Positions 22,641-32,118 of a stretch of DNA of 64,000 nucleotides are shown piece by piece. The position numbers were made by a program, and so were the translations under genes. This stretch comes from Gilliamella sp. ESL0443 (GTDB taxonomy: Bacteria; Pseudomonadota; Gammaproteobacteria; Enterobacterales; Orbaceae). A model generated the notes under the pieces. That model saw nothing but the letters and a program-made list of their open reading frames with translations. It made no database searches and was not told the DNA's origin. Numbering within the stretch: the first letter of the stretch is position 1; every line of letters begins with the position of its first letter. The stretch is from positions 2,108,001 to 2,172,000 of the forward strand of contig NZ_CP048263.1 in the NCBI RefSeq assembly GCF_019469165.1, read 5' to 3'.

Positions 22641-23951
22641 CTAAGGATGGGAGCAAAGGCCGTAGTAGTTGTTGTAGGTGTGGTTCCAAATCATGTTACC
22701 GTTATAAGCGCTCACGAGAAACTGCCTAATACCATTCGGGTCACTAGTCCAGTACCAATCGAGGCTGAAGCCAACGCCTGAATAATCATACACTCGTCCC
22801 CACTCAGTGAAAAAACCAGCATCTATATGACGCATAAAATGATTACTAGGTGAGGAAGGGGTGGCGCTAGGTACGACTACATCTGAACGAACAGCGTTGG
22901 TTAAATCCCTTACGCTAGGCATTCGATAACCAAGACTATTACACCAAGATAAGGTATTAGGATAAGTGTAAGCGTTAGTACCACGGTTGACGAACCACTG
23001 CTTCAAAGTAAAACCATATTTGACGACTAGAGTACCATTAGTATCACGACCGACCAACTCGAAGGTCTGAGGCAAAGTAGGTTTAGAAATAGGACTAGGA
23101 GTGGTTGAACTATGCTGGGATGGGGTAGCGTAAGGACCAGTTAAAGTAACACGTACGCTTGTAGCAGTAGGATTAGACATAGTAGCAGTGATACCTCCAT
23201 GAGAAACAGGAGACCAAGACAATGGCTGACTACTACCGATAATGAGTAAATCAAAGTACAATCCATTAGCACCAGTTGTAGGAAAGTTTCTACCGTAAAG
23301 TGACGGGTCAGTTGACTGAGGGATAAAACCATTAGAGGGGTCCCACATCGAAGCTGGACCAGCAAAACCAGATGCACCGTAAGTCAAATTAGGTCTGGCA
23401 AAACAAACCACAGGCGAAGCCTGAGGATTGACGTAATAAGTCTCACTACGAGCACTGAAAGTACTACGATTAGGAAAACCATAACGAGTAGATAATGTAC
23501 CGTCAGTACTAGATAACTTAATCCTATAAGGTGCGTTACAAATTGTTAACACGGAATTACGTGATACAGACTGATTGTTTTTATCGACGATAGATAAACT
23601 TAAAGAACCTGTAGCAGTAACGCCAGAATCTCCATCATCATCACCCCAATAATTATTAGGAGGACCGATAAGTGTACTTAAATCGACTGAATTAATATCA
23701 GTAGGAACGAACATACGAATATCAGCAAAACTCTGACCCTCAACCGGCAAGACGATTGGGGTTGTAGATGATGAATTGTTAGAAGGCGTGTAATTAGCTC
23801 CGTTAGATAGCGTAATCCCAAGCAGACCGTTAGCATCAACCGCACGTGTACGACCAACGTCGAAAGTCAGATAAGGTGCACTACCCTGTATCGCATTCCT
23901 AGTTGTCTGTGATGTCAATGCGTGGCCCGAGAAAGGAAGAAAAATCGCCAC
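22641..23951 (-). CDS. Adhesin-like exported protein 1, probably phase-variable and out of frame here
   Basis: 436 residues from a GTG at 23951, the only usual start codon in the open frame. The frame actually stays open up to 24155 and would encode a further 68 residues homologous to the N-terminus of the paralogue at 49146-50657. The conserved ATG of that paralogue has its counterpart at 24164-24166, but here it runs into a stop after 19 codons because of a 7-bp repeat (24128-24151). One extra repeat copy, or two fewer, would join the frames. The signal peptide ends near SGHA-LTSQTTRN. The C-terminal domain (about 320-436) has conserved WCNSLGYRMPSVRDLTNAV, EWG and a final Cys, like the lectin-like ends of enterobacterial adhesins. 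The ligand is unknown. Confidence 0.7.
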   Translation of the reverse strand: MAIFLPFSGHALTSQTTRNAIQGSAPYLTFDVGRTRAVDANGLLGITLSNGANYTPSNNSSSTTPIVLPVEGQSFADIRMFVPTDINSVDLSTLIGPPNNYWGDDDGDSGVTATGSLSLSIVDKNNQSVSRNSVLTICNAPYRIKLSSTDGTLSTRYGFPNRSTFSARSETYYVNPQASPVVCFARPNLTYGASGFAGPASMWDPSNGFIPQSTDPSLYGRNFPTTGANGLYFDLLIIGSSQPLSWSPVSHGGITATMSNPTATSVRVTLTGPYATPSQHSSTTPSPISKPTLPQTFELVGRDTNGTLVVKYGFTLKQWFVNRGTNAYTYPNTLSWCNSLGYRMPSVRDLTNAVRSDVVVPSATPSSPSNHFMRHIDAGFFTEWGRVYDYSGVGFSLDWYWTSDPNGIRQFLVSAYNGNMIWNHTYNNYYGLCSHP

Positions 23952-24127
23952 GAAAAAAACAATCCGCTGGGATAATTGGGAAAAACGAAAGGATCCGAAA
24001 AAGGATCGCGGAAGCGAACGCGCGAAAATTCGCAGAATTTCACTTGATTGCGTGGAAAAATAAGTTTCAGTGAAAAATTTAAACTGGATGCTGGACTTAG
24101 ACGAATTTAAAAGATAGGTTGGCCAGG

Positions 24128-24151
24128 TTGCCTGTTGCCTGTTGCCTGTTG
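24128..24151. repeat. 7-bp simple-sequence repeat (TTGCCTG)3 plus TTG
   Basis: Three perfect tandem copies plus three bases, lying at codons 6-13 counted from the conserved ATG at 24166. Unit length is not a multiple of three, so copy-number change shifts the reading frame. It reads CAACAGG on the coding strand. The paralogue has no such repeat at the matching place. Confidence 0.9.
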
Positions 24152-24154
24152 AAA

Positions 24155-24184
24155 ATTATAATGCATTTTAGACTGCCCTGTCAA
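24155..24184 (-). promoter_or_regulatory. Conserved 5' block of adhesin gene 1: promoter-like hexamers overlapping the ATG
   Basis: TTGACA (24179-24184) and TATAAT (24155-24160) are 18 bases apart, a perfect sigma-70 match, yet the conserved ATG (24164-24166) lies within the spacer. Alternatively AGGG 9 bases before the ATG is the ribosome binding site. The paralogue has the same arrangement (50646-50675), so the block is under selection either way. Confidence 0.5.
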
Positions 24185-24323
24185 GTAATTTTTTGATTTA
24201 TTTGTAATTTTATACTTTTATATCAAATTTTAGCCTTGTAGCTAAAACCGTGTAAAAAGTATAGTGATTGGAAAAACACGATGCAACACTTTTTTTCGCT
24301 CATTTACGTTAACTTTTGTAAAT

Positions 24324-24352
24324 AGGATCTAAAAAGGATCTAAAAAGGATCT
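24324..24352. repeat. 11-bp tandem repeat with three GATC sites
   Basis: AGGATCTAAAA in two full copies plus AGGATCTAA. GATC sites at 24326, 24337 and 24348 are 11 bases apart, about one helical turn, and lie about 140-170 bases upstream of the promoter-like block of adhesin gene 1. Confidence 0.8.
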
Positions 24353-24511
24353 AATTTATAATTGGTTAATTTCTGTTTTATTTAAATATATTGTTATTAC
24401 AAATCTTTGAAATTAGGGTAATTGATCCTCAAAAATTTTATTTTAAGGTTTTGGATTAGAAATTTAGTGATTTTGATCATTTAAAAGTTTTTAAGTGAAA
24501 TTTAAAACTTC

Positions 24512-24759
24512 AAAAACCCCGCTCCTCAACTTTTTTGATGGAAAAATAGAACTACTAAAAAGCGCCACAGTTTAAAGCGGAATTACTTATTTGAGGCAAC
24601 ATTGCAAAGCAGAATTTTAAACCCCAAAAACCCCGTTCCTCAACTTTTTTGATGGAAAAATAGAACTACTAAAAAGCGCCATAGTTTAAAGCGGAATTAT
24701 TTACTTGAGGCAACATTGCAGAATTTAGAACCCCAAAAACCCCGCTCCTCAACTTTTTT
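24512..24759 (+). repeat. Tandem 114-bp repeat carrying boundary motif copies B, C and D
   Basis: Boundary motifs at 24512-24536, 24626-24650 (one change, CCCCGTTCCTCAAC) and 24735-24759. The sequence between B and C (about 114 bases) repeats nearly exactly between C and D (about 109 bases, with a 5-base deletion). Shared parts include GATGGAAAAATAGAACTAC, GTTTAAAGCGGAATTA and TTGAGGCAACATTGCA. This is the upstream edge of adhesin cassette 1, next to recC. Not CRISPR-like: too few, too long and with identical intervening sequence. Confidence 0.9.
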
Positions 24760-24880
24760 ACAAAAGCGAGTTGGATATTATAAGAATTATTACGATATAA
24801 AAAACACCACCTATACGTAACTGGATTTATTAATAACAATCGGCGATAATCAATTTAATTATATTAAAACTAATGTAACC

Positions 24881-27800
24881 ATGTTTACTATTTATCATTC
24901 TAATCAAGTCGATTTACTCAAATCATTAGTCAGCGAATTAATGCGCAGAGACCCCTTAGAGCAAGTGTTTACACCTGATATGGTCATTGTGCAAAGCCAA
25001 GGGATGGCGCAGTGGTTACAAATTGAATTGGCTAACGATCTTGGTATTGTGGCTAATGTTGATTTTCCCTTTCCGAGTCAATTTATTTGGCAGTTATACC
25101 AAGCCCTTCTGCCTGAAGCTCCAATTGAAAATAGTTATAATGTCGAATCAATGACTTGGCGTTTATATTATCTATTGCCAAAAATTATTGAGCGACCAGA
25201 ATTTGAAACAATAAAATATTATCTTGATATTGATAAAGAAGAACGAAAACAGTACCAATTAGCAACTCGTATAGCAAAATTATTTGACCAGTATTTAGTT
25301 TATCGCCCAGACTGGCTAGCCAAATGGGAAGCCAATCAAACAGTAACTGAATTAAACAACCATCCGGATGAGAAGTGGCAAGCGGAATTATGGCGTCAAC
25401 TGATCTCGATTAGCCAACCCTATCATCGTGCTAACATTTATCAACAAATGTTAGAGATTATGTTAGATAGTGACTTTGATCGCGCCCGATTAAACAATTT
25501 ACCTAAGCGGATTTATATTTTTGGCATCACCTCTTTGCCCCCAATTTATCTATCACTATTATCCGCACTTGGACAACATATAGATGTTCACCTCATGTTT
25601 AACAACCCTTGTAAATGGTATTGGGGAGATATTGTTGAAATATCGGATACACAAAACCCACTACTGACATCGTGGGGAAAATTGGGACGAGATAACCTAT
25701 TTTTATTGCAAGAGTTTCAAAATAAGCAGGATATTGATCTCTTTGTCGACAATGATCGTAATTGTCTATTACATGCTATTCAGCAAGATATTTTAGAGCT
25801 CTACCGTGAAGCTCCAGTAGATGAAATCGATAACCAAGATAGATCGATAACATTTCATGCTTGTCATAGCGAACAGCGGGAAGTCGAAGTACTTTATGAT
25901 TATCTATTATCAGCATTTGATGCTGATCCAACACTGGAATTACGTGATTGTATTGTCATGGTTTCAGATATTGATAAGTATGTACCTTATATTCGATCCG
26001 TATTTGGAAATGCTGAAGGACAACGTCATTTACCATTCACTATTTCCGATCAAAAAGCGCGTAACATCGATCCAATTGTGCAAGGATTTTTTGCTATTTT
26101 AAACTTTACTGAAAGCCGCTTTACTGCTGAAGAGTTATTTAACCTGCTAGAAATCCCAGCAATTGCTGAAAAATTTGCCATAAGTGAGCCACAACTAACT
26201 TTATTACATACTTGGATTATTGAGTCTGGCATTCGTTTTGGTCTCGAAAATGCTCACAGTTGGCTATTTGGTCTTGAGCGCTTACTACTTGGTTATACCA
26301 TGAATAGTGAACAAGGTGGCTGGCAACAGATATTACCTTATGATGGGGCTACAGGATTAGATGCCGAATTAATTGGCCAATTAGCAGAATTTATAAAATC
26401 TGTACGTAAATGGCTAAATATTTTAAGTGAAGACAAACCGTTATCTGAATGGCAAAGTTGCTGTATTGAGCTTATCAATGACTTCTTTGTTAGCAATACA
26501 TCGCGTGAATCAATTTTACTCATGATCCAAGAAGAGTGGGAAAAACTGATTAGCAGTGGTTTAAATGCCAATTTTACCGACAATATTTCGATAACCGTCT
26601 TACATGATGCTATGCAAACCCGATTGGAACAAAGCCACTTAGCGCATCGATTCTTAGTTGGTAAAATAAACTTTTGTACTATGATGCCAATGCGTTCTAT
26701 TCCGTTTAAATTGGTTTGCTTATTAGGTATGAACGATGGTGACTACCCAAGAACATCATTACCTTTAGATTTTGATTTAATTGCACAAAATCCAAGACGC
26801 GGCGATCGTAGTCGACGTATTGATGATCGTTATCTATTTTTAGAAGCTATTTTATCGGCACAAAATCAACTCTATATCAGTTATATTGGCCGTGATATGA
26901 AAGATGATAGCGAACGTTATCCATCGGTATTGGTTGATGAACTTTGGGATTATATTGTGCAGTATTATGCAACGGATGAAAATTCCACTAAAAAAAATCA
27001 TCTAATAGATAAATTAAAAACATTGCATACCCGCACCCCATTTAATCCGCTAAATTTCTTAAATGAGCCAAGAAGTTATGCCGATGAGTGGTTACCAGCA
27101 GCGTTAAAAGCAGGGGAAAGCCAATCATTTATCAGTGATATCACCAATATGGTTGTTGATAACATCAATTTGGATGAACTAAAGCGATTTTATCAACACT
27201 CTATTCGATTCTTTTTACAAAAACGCTTTAATTTTTATATCAATTATTTAGATGATACATTACCCGATGCTGAAAACTTTAGCCTAGATAGCTTGAAACG
27301 CTATCAACTCAATTTACAGATTCTAAATGAGATGATCACTAAGGACTCTACTGATAATTTGTATCAACGCCTGACATTGACGGGTGAATTACCAGATGGG
27401 GCTTTTGGTGAGATTATTTATGATGAACAATGTGAATTATTACAGCCATTAGCTAACAAAATCATTAAAGAGCGAACCGATCTTTCAACGTCAGAGGTGA
27501 ATTTAACCATTTCGATAGATAAACAACATCATCAATTACAAGGATGGTTAACTCATATTCAACAAGATGGCATTTTAACTTGGCGACCGACTAATCTCTC
27601 TATTCGTGATGGTATATCATTATGGATTGACCATTTAATTTATTGTATTTTAAATACAGATAAAAGCCAAAGTCGATTATATGGGCGAGAAGACAACCAA
27701 TGGCGTTTTTCACACATTGATGCTAACCAAGCATTAACAATACTAACTGATTTAGTTGACGGTTATATACAAGGTATTAATCAACCGATGTTGTTACCAT

Positions 27801-28042
27801 TACAAAGTGCATGGAGTTGGTTAATTACCGCATATAATCCAAAAACAGCAGAAATTGAGCCGAGTGAAAAAGCCATCAGTAAATTATTAAATGCATGGCA
27901 AGGTGGACAATTTCACTCCGCTGAATGTGATAGTTATTACGCAAGATTATACCCTGAGTTGAACAATGAATTAATTGAGCAAATAACCCATCTTGCTCAG
28001 CGATTTTTATTACCGGTATTATTACATCAAGTCGAAGAATAG
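24881..28042 (+). CDS. recC: RecBCD subunit gamma, RecC
   Basis: 1053 residues (E. coli 1122). It aligns by eye throughout: VQSQGMAQWLQIELA near the N-terminus, LFDQYLVYRPDWL, SPGD-like HACHSEQREVEVLYD, MPMRSIPFKLVCLLGMNDGDYPR, RGDRSRRIDDRYLFLEA, and a nuclease-like C-terminal domain with AFGEI. It recognises Chi during double-strand break repair. recB and recD do not follow; instead yjjV starts 8 bases downstream. Shortened loops rather than a missing domain probably explain the smaller size. No strong ribosome binding site precedes the ATG. Confidence 0.95.
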   Translation: MFTIYHSNQVDLLKSLVSELMRRDPLEQVFTPDMVIVQSQGMAQWLQIELANDLGIVANVDFPFPSQFIWQLYQALLPEAPIENSYNVESMTWRLYYLLPKIIERPEFETIKYYLDIDKEERKQYQLATRIAKLFDQYLVYRPDWLAKWEANQTVTELNNHPDEKWQAELWRQLISISQPYHRANIYQQMLEIMLDSDFDRARLNNLPKRIYIFGITSLPPIYLSLLSALGQHIDVHLMFNNPCKWYWGDIVEISDTQNPLLTSWGKLGRDNLFLLQEFQNKQDIDLFVDNDRNCLLHAIQQDILELYREAPVDEIDNQDRSITFHACHSEQREVEVLYDYLLSAFDADPTLELRDCIVMVSDIDKYVPYIRSVFGNAEGQRHLPFTISDQKARNIDPIVQGFFAILNFTESRFTAEELFNLLEIPAIAEKFAISEPQLTLLHTWIIESGIRFGLENAHSWLFGLERLLLGYTMNSEQGGWQQILPYDGATGLDAELIGQLAEFIKSVRKWLNILSEDKPLSEWQSCCIELINDFFVSNTSRESILLMIQEEWEKLISSGLNANFTDNISITVLHDAMQTRLEQSHLAHRFLVGKINFCTMMPMRSIPFKLVCLLGMNDGDYPRTSLPLDFDLIAQNPRRGDRSRRIDDRYLFLEAILSAQNQLYISYIGRDMKDDSERYPSVLVDELWDYIVQYYATDENSTKKNHLIDKLKTLHTRTPFNPLNFLNEPRSYADEWLPAALKAGESQSFISDITNMVVDNINLDELKRFYQHSIRFFLQKRFNFYINYLDDTLPDAENFSLDSLKRYQLNLQILNEMITKDSTDNLYQRLTLTGELPDGAFGEIIYDEQCELLQPLANKIIKERTDLSTSEVNLTISIDKQHHQLQGWLTHIQQDGILTWRPTNLSIRDGISLWIDHLIYCILNTDKSQSRLYGREDNQWRFSHIDANQALTILTDLVDGYIQGINQPMLLPLQSAWSWLITAYNPKTAEIEPSEKAISKLLNAWQGGQFHSAECDSYYARLYPELNNELIEQITHLAQRFLLPVLLHQVEE

Positions 28043-28050
28043 GAGGCATT

Positions 28051-28842
28051 ATGTTTATTGATACACATTGCCATTTCAATTTTCCTGCTTTTGTTACCGA
28101 TTTAGATAATTCAATCAACCACATTCGCCAAGCTCAGATTACTGGTTTAATTATTCCGGCCGTATGTGCTGATCATTTTAGCCAAATTTTGCAACTCAGC
28201 GGACAGTATCATGAACTTTATGCTGCATTTGGCCTACATCCTATATATCAACACTCCCCTGCTGACCTTGAAATATTAGTAGATAAAGTTAGTACTCACT
28301 CAAAAAAAATAGTCGCTATTGGCGAAATCGGTTTAGATCGTTATGACAACTCGATTGCGTGGCAACAGCAACTTGATTTTTTCCGAGCACAATTGACTAT
28401 AGCCAAGCGCTTTGATCTACCGGTTTTAGTCCATTCCCGCAAAACACACGATGTTATCTATCATGAATTACATCAAGCCAATTTACCCTGTCGTGGCGTG
28501 ATCCACGGTTTTTCTGGAAGTTATCAACAAGCCATGCAATTTGTTAAATTAGGCTATTACATTGGTGTGGGTGGCGTAATAAGTTATGCGCGAGCCAATA
28601 AAACTCGTCAAACCATCGCCAAATTACCGCTCGAAAGTTTACTGTTAGAAACCGATGCACCTGACATGCCGTTAAGTGGCCGGCAAGGACAAATCAATCG
28701 ACCAGAAAATATTGTCGATATTTTTAAGATTCTTTGTCAATTACGTCCTGAAAATCCGATAGAAATACGCGACACAATTCTAACAAATACCTTGACGCTA
28801 TTTAATAGAATCAATAAAATGGAAATACTAAATCAAACTTAA
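28051..28842 (+). CDS. yjjV: TatD-family metal-dependent hydrolase YjjV
   Basis: 263 residues. A TIM-barrel metallohydrolase with metal ligands in [35 protein letters not shown] and [14 protein letters not shown] is also present. The overall pattern fits YjjV better than TatD. Family members are DNases or deacylases; the physiological substrate is uncertain. AGGAGG precedes the ATG and the gene is tightly spaced after recC, so it is likely cotranscribed with it. Confidence 0.9.
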   Translation: MFIDTHCHFNFPAFVTDLDNSINHIRQAQITGLIIPAVCADHFSQILQLSGQYHELYAAFGLHPIYQHSPADLEILVDKVSTHSKKIVAIGEIGLDRYDNSIAWQQQLDFFRAQLTIAKRFDLPVLVHSRKTHDVIYHELHQANLPCRGVIHGFSGSYQQAMQFVKLGYYIGVGGVISYARANKTRQTIAKLPLESLLLETDAPDMPLSGRQGQINRPENIVDIFKILCQLRPENPIEIRDTILTNTLTLFNRINKMEILNQT

Positions 28843-28885
28843 CCATATAATTATTAAAAAATTATTCAGCCACAAGGTGGTGCTT

Positions 28886-29851
28886 ATGTCTCGACGCTAT
28901 AGTCAGTTATTTGTGCAATCCCTTATTTCACTTACTCGATTATTTCCTCTATGGGCAGTGCTTTGCGCAATAATCGCCTATTTTTTACCTAACGCATTCC
29001 TTCCAATTCGCCCCCATACATCACAACTATTAATGTTTGTCATGTTTACCATGGGCGTAACGTTAAGTATTGATGATTTTAAACGCGTCGTTACCAAACC
29101 TAAAGCGGTAATAATTTGCACCCTACTGCATTATATTGTTATGCCACTAACCGCATTGATCTTATCTAAATTATTTACCATGCGACCTGAGTTATTAGTT
29201 GGCATGGTTTTAGTTGGTAGTGTTGCGAGTGGAACCGCCTCTAATGTAATGATTTATCTAGCTAAGGGTGATGTGGCTTTATCGGTTACCATCTCATCAG
29301 TATCAACACTTGTTGGTGTCGTGGTCACCCCACTACTTACACTACTATTAGTCGGCACCACTGTTGAAGTGCCAGTATGGGATATGTTAGTACATATTGT
29401 CCAAATAGTACTTGTTCCAATATTATTGGGATTAATTGTTCACCACTTTTTATATTCAGTAGTAAAAAAATGTGAGCGCTTCCTACCATTACTCTCAATG
29501 CTATGTATTTTATTAATTATTTGCATAGTTGTAGCGGGTAGTCATGCGCTCATTGGTCAAGTCGGTATCACGGTCATTTTTGCAGTAATCATCCATAATG
29601 GAATTGGTTTGTTAGGTGGTTATTGGGGAGGACGTTTATTTGGATTTGATGAATCGACCTGCCGAACCATGTCTTTAGAAGTGGGAATGCAAAACTCAGC
29701 GTTAGCTGCAACACTGGGTACCACCTATTTTTCAGCTTTATCAGCACTGCCAGCTGCGGTATTTTCTGTTTGGCACAATATTTCTGGCTCACTCTTGGCG
29801 GGTTATTGGCAAGGCAAACCGGTTAAAAATAAGAAAAAAGCTAATAATTAA
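28886..29851 (+). CDS. Bile acid:sodium symporter (BASS) family transporter
   Basis: 321 residues from ATG 28886 with AAGGTGG ahead of it; a GTG at 28877 would only add three residues. About nine to ten hydrophobic helices. Family motifs are [39 protein letters not shown] and [14 protein letters not shown], the crossed-helix sodium-binding region. Members carry organic anions; some are linked to pantoate or ketopantoate. The substrate cannot be told from sequence alone. Confidence 0.85.
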   Translation: MSRRYSQLFVQSLISLTRLFPLWAVLCAIIAYFLPNAFLPIRPHTSQLLMFVMFTMGVTLSIDDFKRVVTKPKAVIICTLLHYIVMPLTALILSKLFTMRPELLVGMVLVGSVASGTASNVMIYLAKGDVALSVTISSVSTLVGVVVTPLLTLLLVGTTVEVPVWDMLVHIVQIVLVPILLGLIVHHFLYSVVKKCERFLPLLSMLCILLIICIVVAGSHALIGQVGITVIFAVIIHNGIGLLGGYWGGRLFGFDESTCRTMSLEVGMQNSALAATLGTTYFSALSALPAAVFSVWHNISGSLLAGYWQGKPVKNKKKANN

Positions 29852-29874
29852 TTATCATAAAATAGCATTCATGG

Positions 29875-29906
29875 GCTCTCTTACCCAACCATAAAGGTAA
29901 GAGAGC
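29875..29906. other. Perfect hairpin between transporter genes
   Basis: GCTCTCTTACC (29875-29885) and GGTAAGAGAGC (29896-29906) with a 10-base loop. There is no T run, so it may be an RNA-stabilising or pausing structure, or part of the leader of the following MFS gene, rather than a classical terminator. Confidence 0.5.
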
Positions 29907-29963
29907 ATAATCTTAGCGCTAAGCATATCGTTCGTGCAATTTAATAATATTAGGCTGAATAAA

Positions 29964-31346
29964 ATGAATCGCGAATTACCTCCTTTTGTCTATCGAATAT
30001 TACCTTGGATTGCAGCCTTTGCTTTTTTTATGCAATCGCTTGATACCTCGATTTTAAATACTGCGCTGCCAACCATGGCTAAAGATCTCAATGAATCGCC
30101 ATTAAATATGCAATCAGCGGTAATTTGTTACGCATTAACCTTGGCACTATTTATTCCGGTAAGTGGTTTTTTATCTGACAAATTTGGTACCAAAAACGTG
30201 TTTGTCATGGCGGTCGCACTCTTTACATTAGGATCATTGCTTTGTGCGCTATCTAATTCGTTAATATTCTTAGATATATCAAGAGTAATTCAAGGCATTG
30301 GTGGCTCAATGATGGTCCCCGTTTCCCGTTTGGTTTTAATTAAGGCATTTAAACGTAATGAGTTTTTATCCGCATTAAATACTGCCACCATTCCCGGATT
30401 AATTGGACCGGTACTCGGACCTGTTTTAGGTGGTTATTTGGTTGATATGGTAAGTTGGCATTGGGTCTTTTTGATTAATTTGCCCATTGGTATTTTAGGC
30501 GTACTTGTCAGCTTAAAATATATGCCGAACCTAAAAGGTGAACACATGCCTTTTGACGCATTTGGATTTATTTTTATTGTTATAACCTTCATCAGCGCGA
30601 CGCTGAGTATTGAATGTTTAAATGAAGGTCAACAATATTATTTACCGCTATCGCTTGCTATTATTAGCATCGTATTTCTCTTTATTTATCGTAGCTACGC
30701 CAAAAAGAGACAAGCACCGCTGTTTCCACTCTCATTATTTAATATCCGCACATTCAAAATTGGCATTATCGGGAATTTAGTTTGTCGCTTAGGTATTTCA
30801 GGTGTACCTTTTCTTATTCCGTTATTTTTACAGGTTGGATTTGGCTATTCAGCCATGTTTGCCGGAATGATGTTAGTACCAATGGCGATCGCTTCAATTT
30901 TTACGCGATTTTTTATTACCAAATTATTGGCTCGATTAGGCTATCGTTTTGTGTTGGTTGCAAATACTATTTTAGCGGGAATATTGATTCTTTTACTGTC
31001 ATTATTAAATCTAACCACACCACTAGTCATATTAGGTATTTTACTATTTTGTATTGGTGGCGTTAACTCAATGCAATTTACCTCAATGAATAGTATAACT
31101 TTAGCTAACCTACAAGGCGAAAACACTAGCAGTGGCAATAGTTTAATGGCGGTCAATCAACAATTAGCTATCAGTTTTGGTACTGGCTTTGGTGCGGTAT
31201 TGGTTAGATTATTTAGCAACTCAACAACGACTATTCACGCATTTCAGCTATCCTTTGTTATACTAGGTGTTGTCACTATGCTATCAAGCATAATCTTTGC
31301 ACAATTAACAAAAGAAGATGGTCAAAATTTAACGGCTCGGCACTAA
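29964..31346 (+). CDS. DHA2-type MFS transporter, MdtD-like
   Basis: 460 residues from ATG 29964; the in-frame GTG at 29934 has no good ribosome binding site. Fourteen-helix type: FFMQSLDTSILNTALPTMA in the first helix, loop motif GFLSDKFGTKNVF, RVIQGIGGSMMVPVSRL, and the motif-C-like GPVLGPVLGGYLV that marks drug/proton antiporters. Close to E. coli MdtD over its length (VNSMQFTSMNSITL, SSGNSLMAVNQQL). E. coli mdtD lies in mdtABC-baeSR, absent here. The substrate is unknown. Confidence 0.85.
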   Translation: MNRELPPFVYRILPWIAAFAFFMQSLDTSILNTALPTMAKDLNESPLNMQSAVICYALTLALFIPVSGFLSDKFGTKNVFVMAVALFTLGSLLCALSNSLIFLDISRVIQGIGGSMMVPVSRLVLIKAFKRNEFLSALNTATIPGLIGPVLGPVLGGYLVDMVSWHWVFLINLPIGILGVLVSLKYMPNLKGEHMPFDAFGFIFIVITFISATLSIECLNEGQQYYLPLSLAIISIVFLFIYRSYAKKRQAPLFPLSLFNIRTFKIGIIGNLVCRLGISGVPFLIPLFLQVGFGYSAMFAGMMLVPMAIASIFTRFFITKLLARLGYRFVLVANTILAGILILLLSLLNLTTPLVILGILLFCIGGVNSMQFTSMNSITLANLQGENTSSGNSLMAVNQQLAISFGTGFGAVLVRLFSNSTTTIHAFQLSFVILGVVTMLSSIIFAQLTKEDGQNLTARH

Positions 31347-31365
31347 ACAACAAGGAGATAACAAT

Positions 31366-31998
31366 ATGTTTCAGTATCAAATCATTCCCGTTACAGCTTT
31401 TCAAGAAAACTGTAGCATTATTTGGTGTGATGAAACAAATCAAGCTGCATTTATCGACCCAGGTGGTGAGCCAGAACTACTAAAAAAAGCGGTTGAAAAG
31501 CTTAATGTAGATATTAAACAAATACTGCTTACCCACGGTCATTTAGATCATGTTGGTGCAGCGGTGGAATTAGCTAAACACTATAATGTTAAAATTATTG
31601 GCCCTAGCCAAGAAGATGAATTTTTACTGTCAGGCTTACCACAACAATGCATACAATTTGGTTTTCCTCATATTGATAGCTTTTTACCCGATCGCTGGTT
31701 AACAGAAGGTGAACAAATAAAAGTAGGAAATGTCACTTTAGATGTTTTATTCTGCCCAGGCCATACTCCGGGCCATATCGTATTTATTAACAAACAAGAT
31801 AAAATTGCGTTTGTGGGTGATGTGCTGTTCAAAAGCAGTATTGGACGAACCGACTTTCCTCGCGGAAATCATGCAGATCTGATCTCATCAATTACCCATA
31901 AACTTTTTCCATTAGGCGACGATTTTATCTTTGTACCTGGTCATGGCCCGATGTCGAGCTTTGGTAATGAACGAATGACTAACCCTTACTTAGTATAA
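31366..31998 (+). CDS. gloC: Type II glyoxalase II, GloC (YcbL) metallo-beta-lactamase fold
   Basis: 210 residues (E. coli GloC 215). Metal motif THGHLDHVG, third ligand in CPGHTPGHIVF, metal-bridging Asp in AFVGDVLF, last His in PGHGP. It lacks the extra C-terminal domain of GloB. It hydrolyses S-lactoylglutathione in methylglyoxal detoxification. AAGGAG precedes the ATG. It starts 20 bases after the MFS gene. Confidence 0.92.
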   Translation: MFQYQIIPVTAFQENCSIIWCDETNQAAFIDPGGEPELLKKAVEKLNVDIKQILLTHGHLDHVGAAVELAKHYNVKIIGPSQEDEFLLSGLPQQCIQFGFPHIDSFLPDRWLTEGEQIKVGNVTLDVLFCPGHTPGHIVFINKQDKIAFVGDVLFKSSIGRTDFPRGNHADLISSITHKLFPLGDDFIFVPGHGPMSSFGNERMTNPYLV

Positions 31999-32027
31999 CG
32001 TCACTATTTGTTTAAATAGATTAAAGA

Positions 32028-32066
32028 ATAATGTAAACTTTTTTGAAAAAAAAGAGTTTACATTAT
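32028..32066 (+). promoter_or_regulatory. BirA (biotin repressor) operator upstream of bioY
   Basis: Perfect 12-base arms ATAATGTAAACT (32028-32039) and AGTTTACATTAT (32055-32066) separated by 15 bases. The core TGTAAAC-N-GTTTACA matches the known proteobacterial BirA site in arms and spacing. It lies 53 bases before bioY. A TATTAT-like -10 just downstream would be blocked by BirA-biotinyl-AMP. It may also fold as a terminator-like hairpin after gloC, though its T tract is interrupted. Confidence 0.8.
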
Positions 32067-32118
32067 AAATTTTTGTATTATTATTGCACTACTGTTTATC
32101 TTTTAATGGTAGAAAATA

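Noticed and set aside
24512..24759. CRISPR-like array from three regularly spaced 25-base motifs
   Set aside because: Spacing is about 110 bases and the intervening sequence is also repeated, so these are tandem duplications, not repeats with unique spacers; no cas genes.
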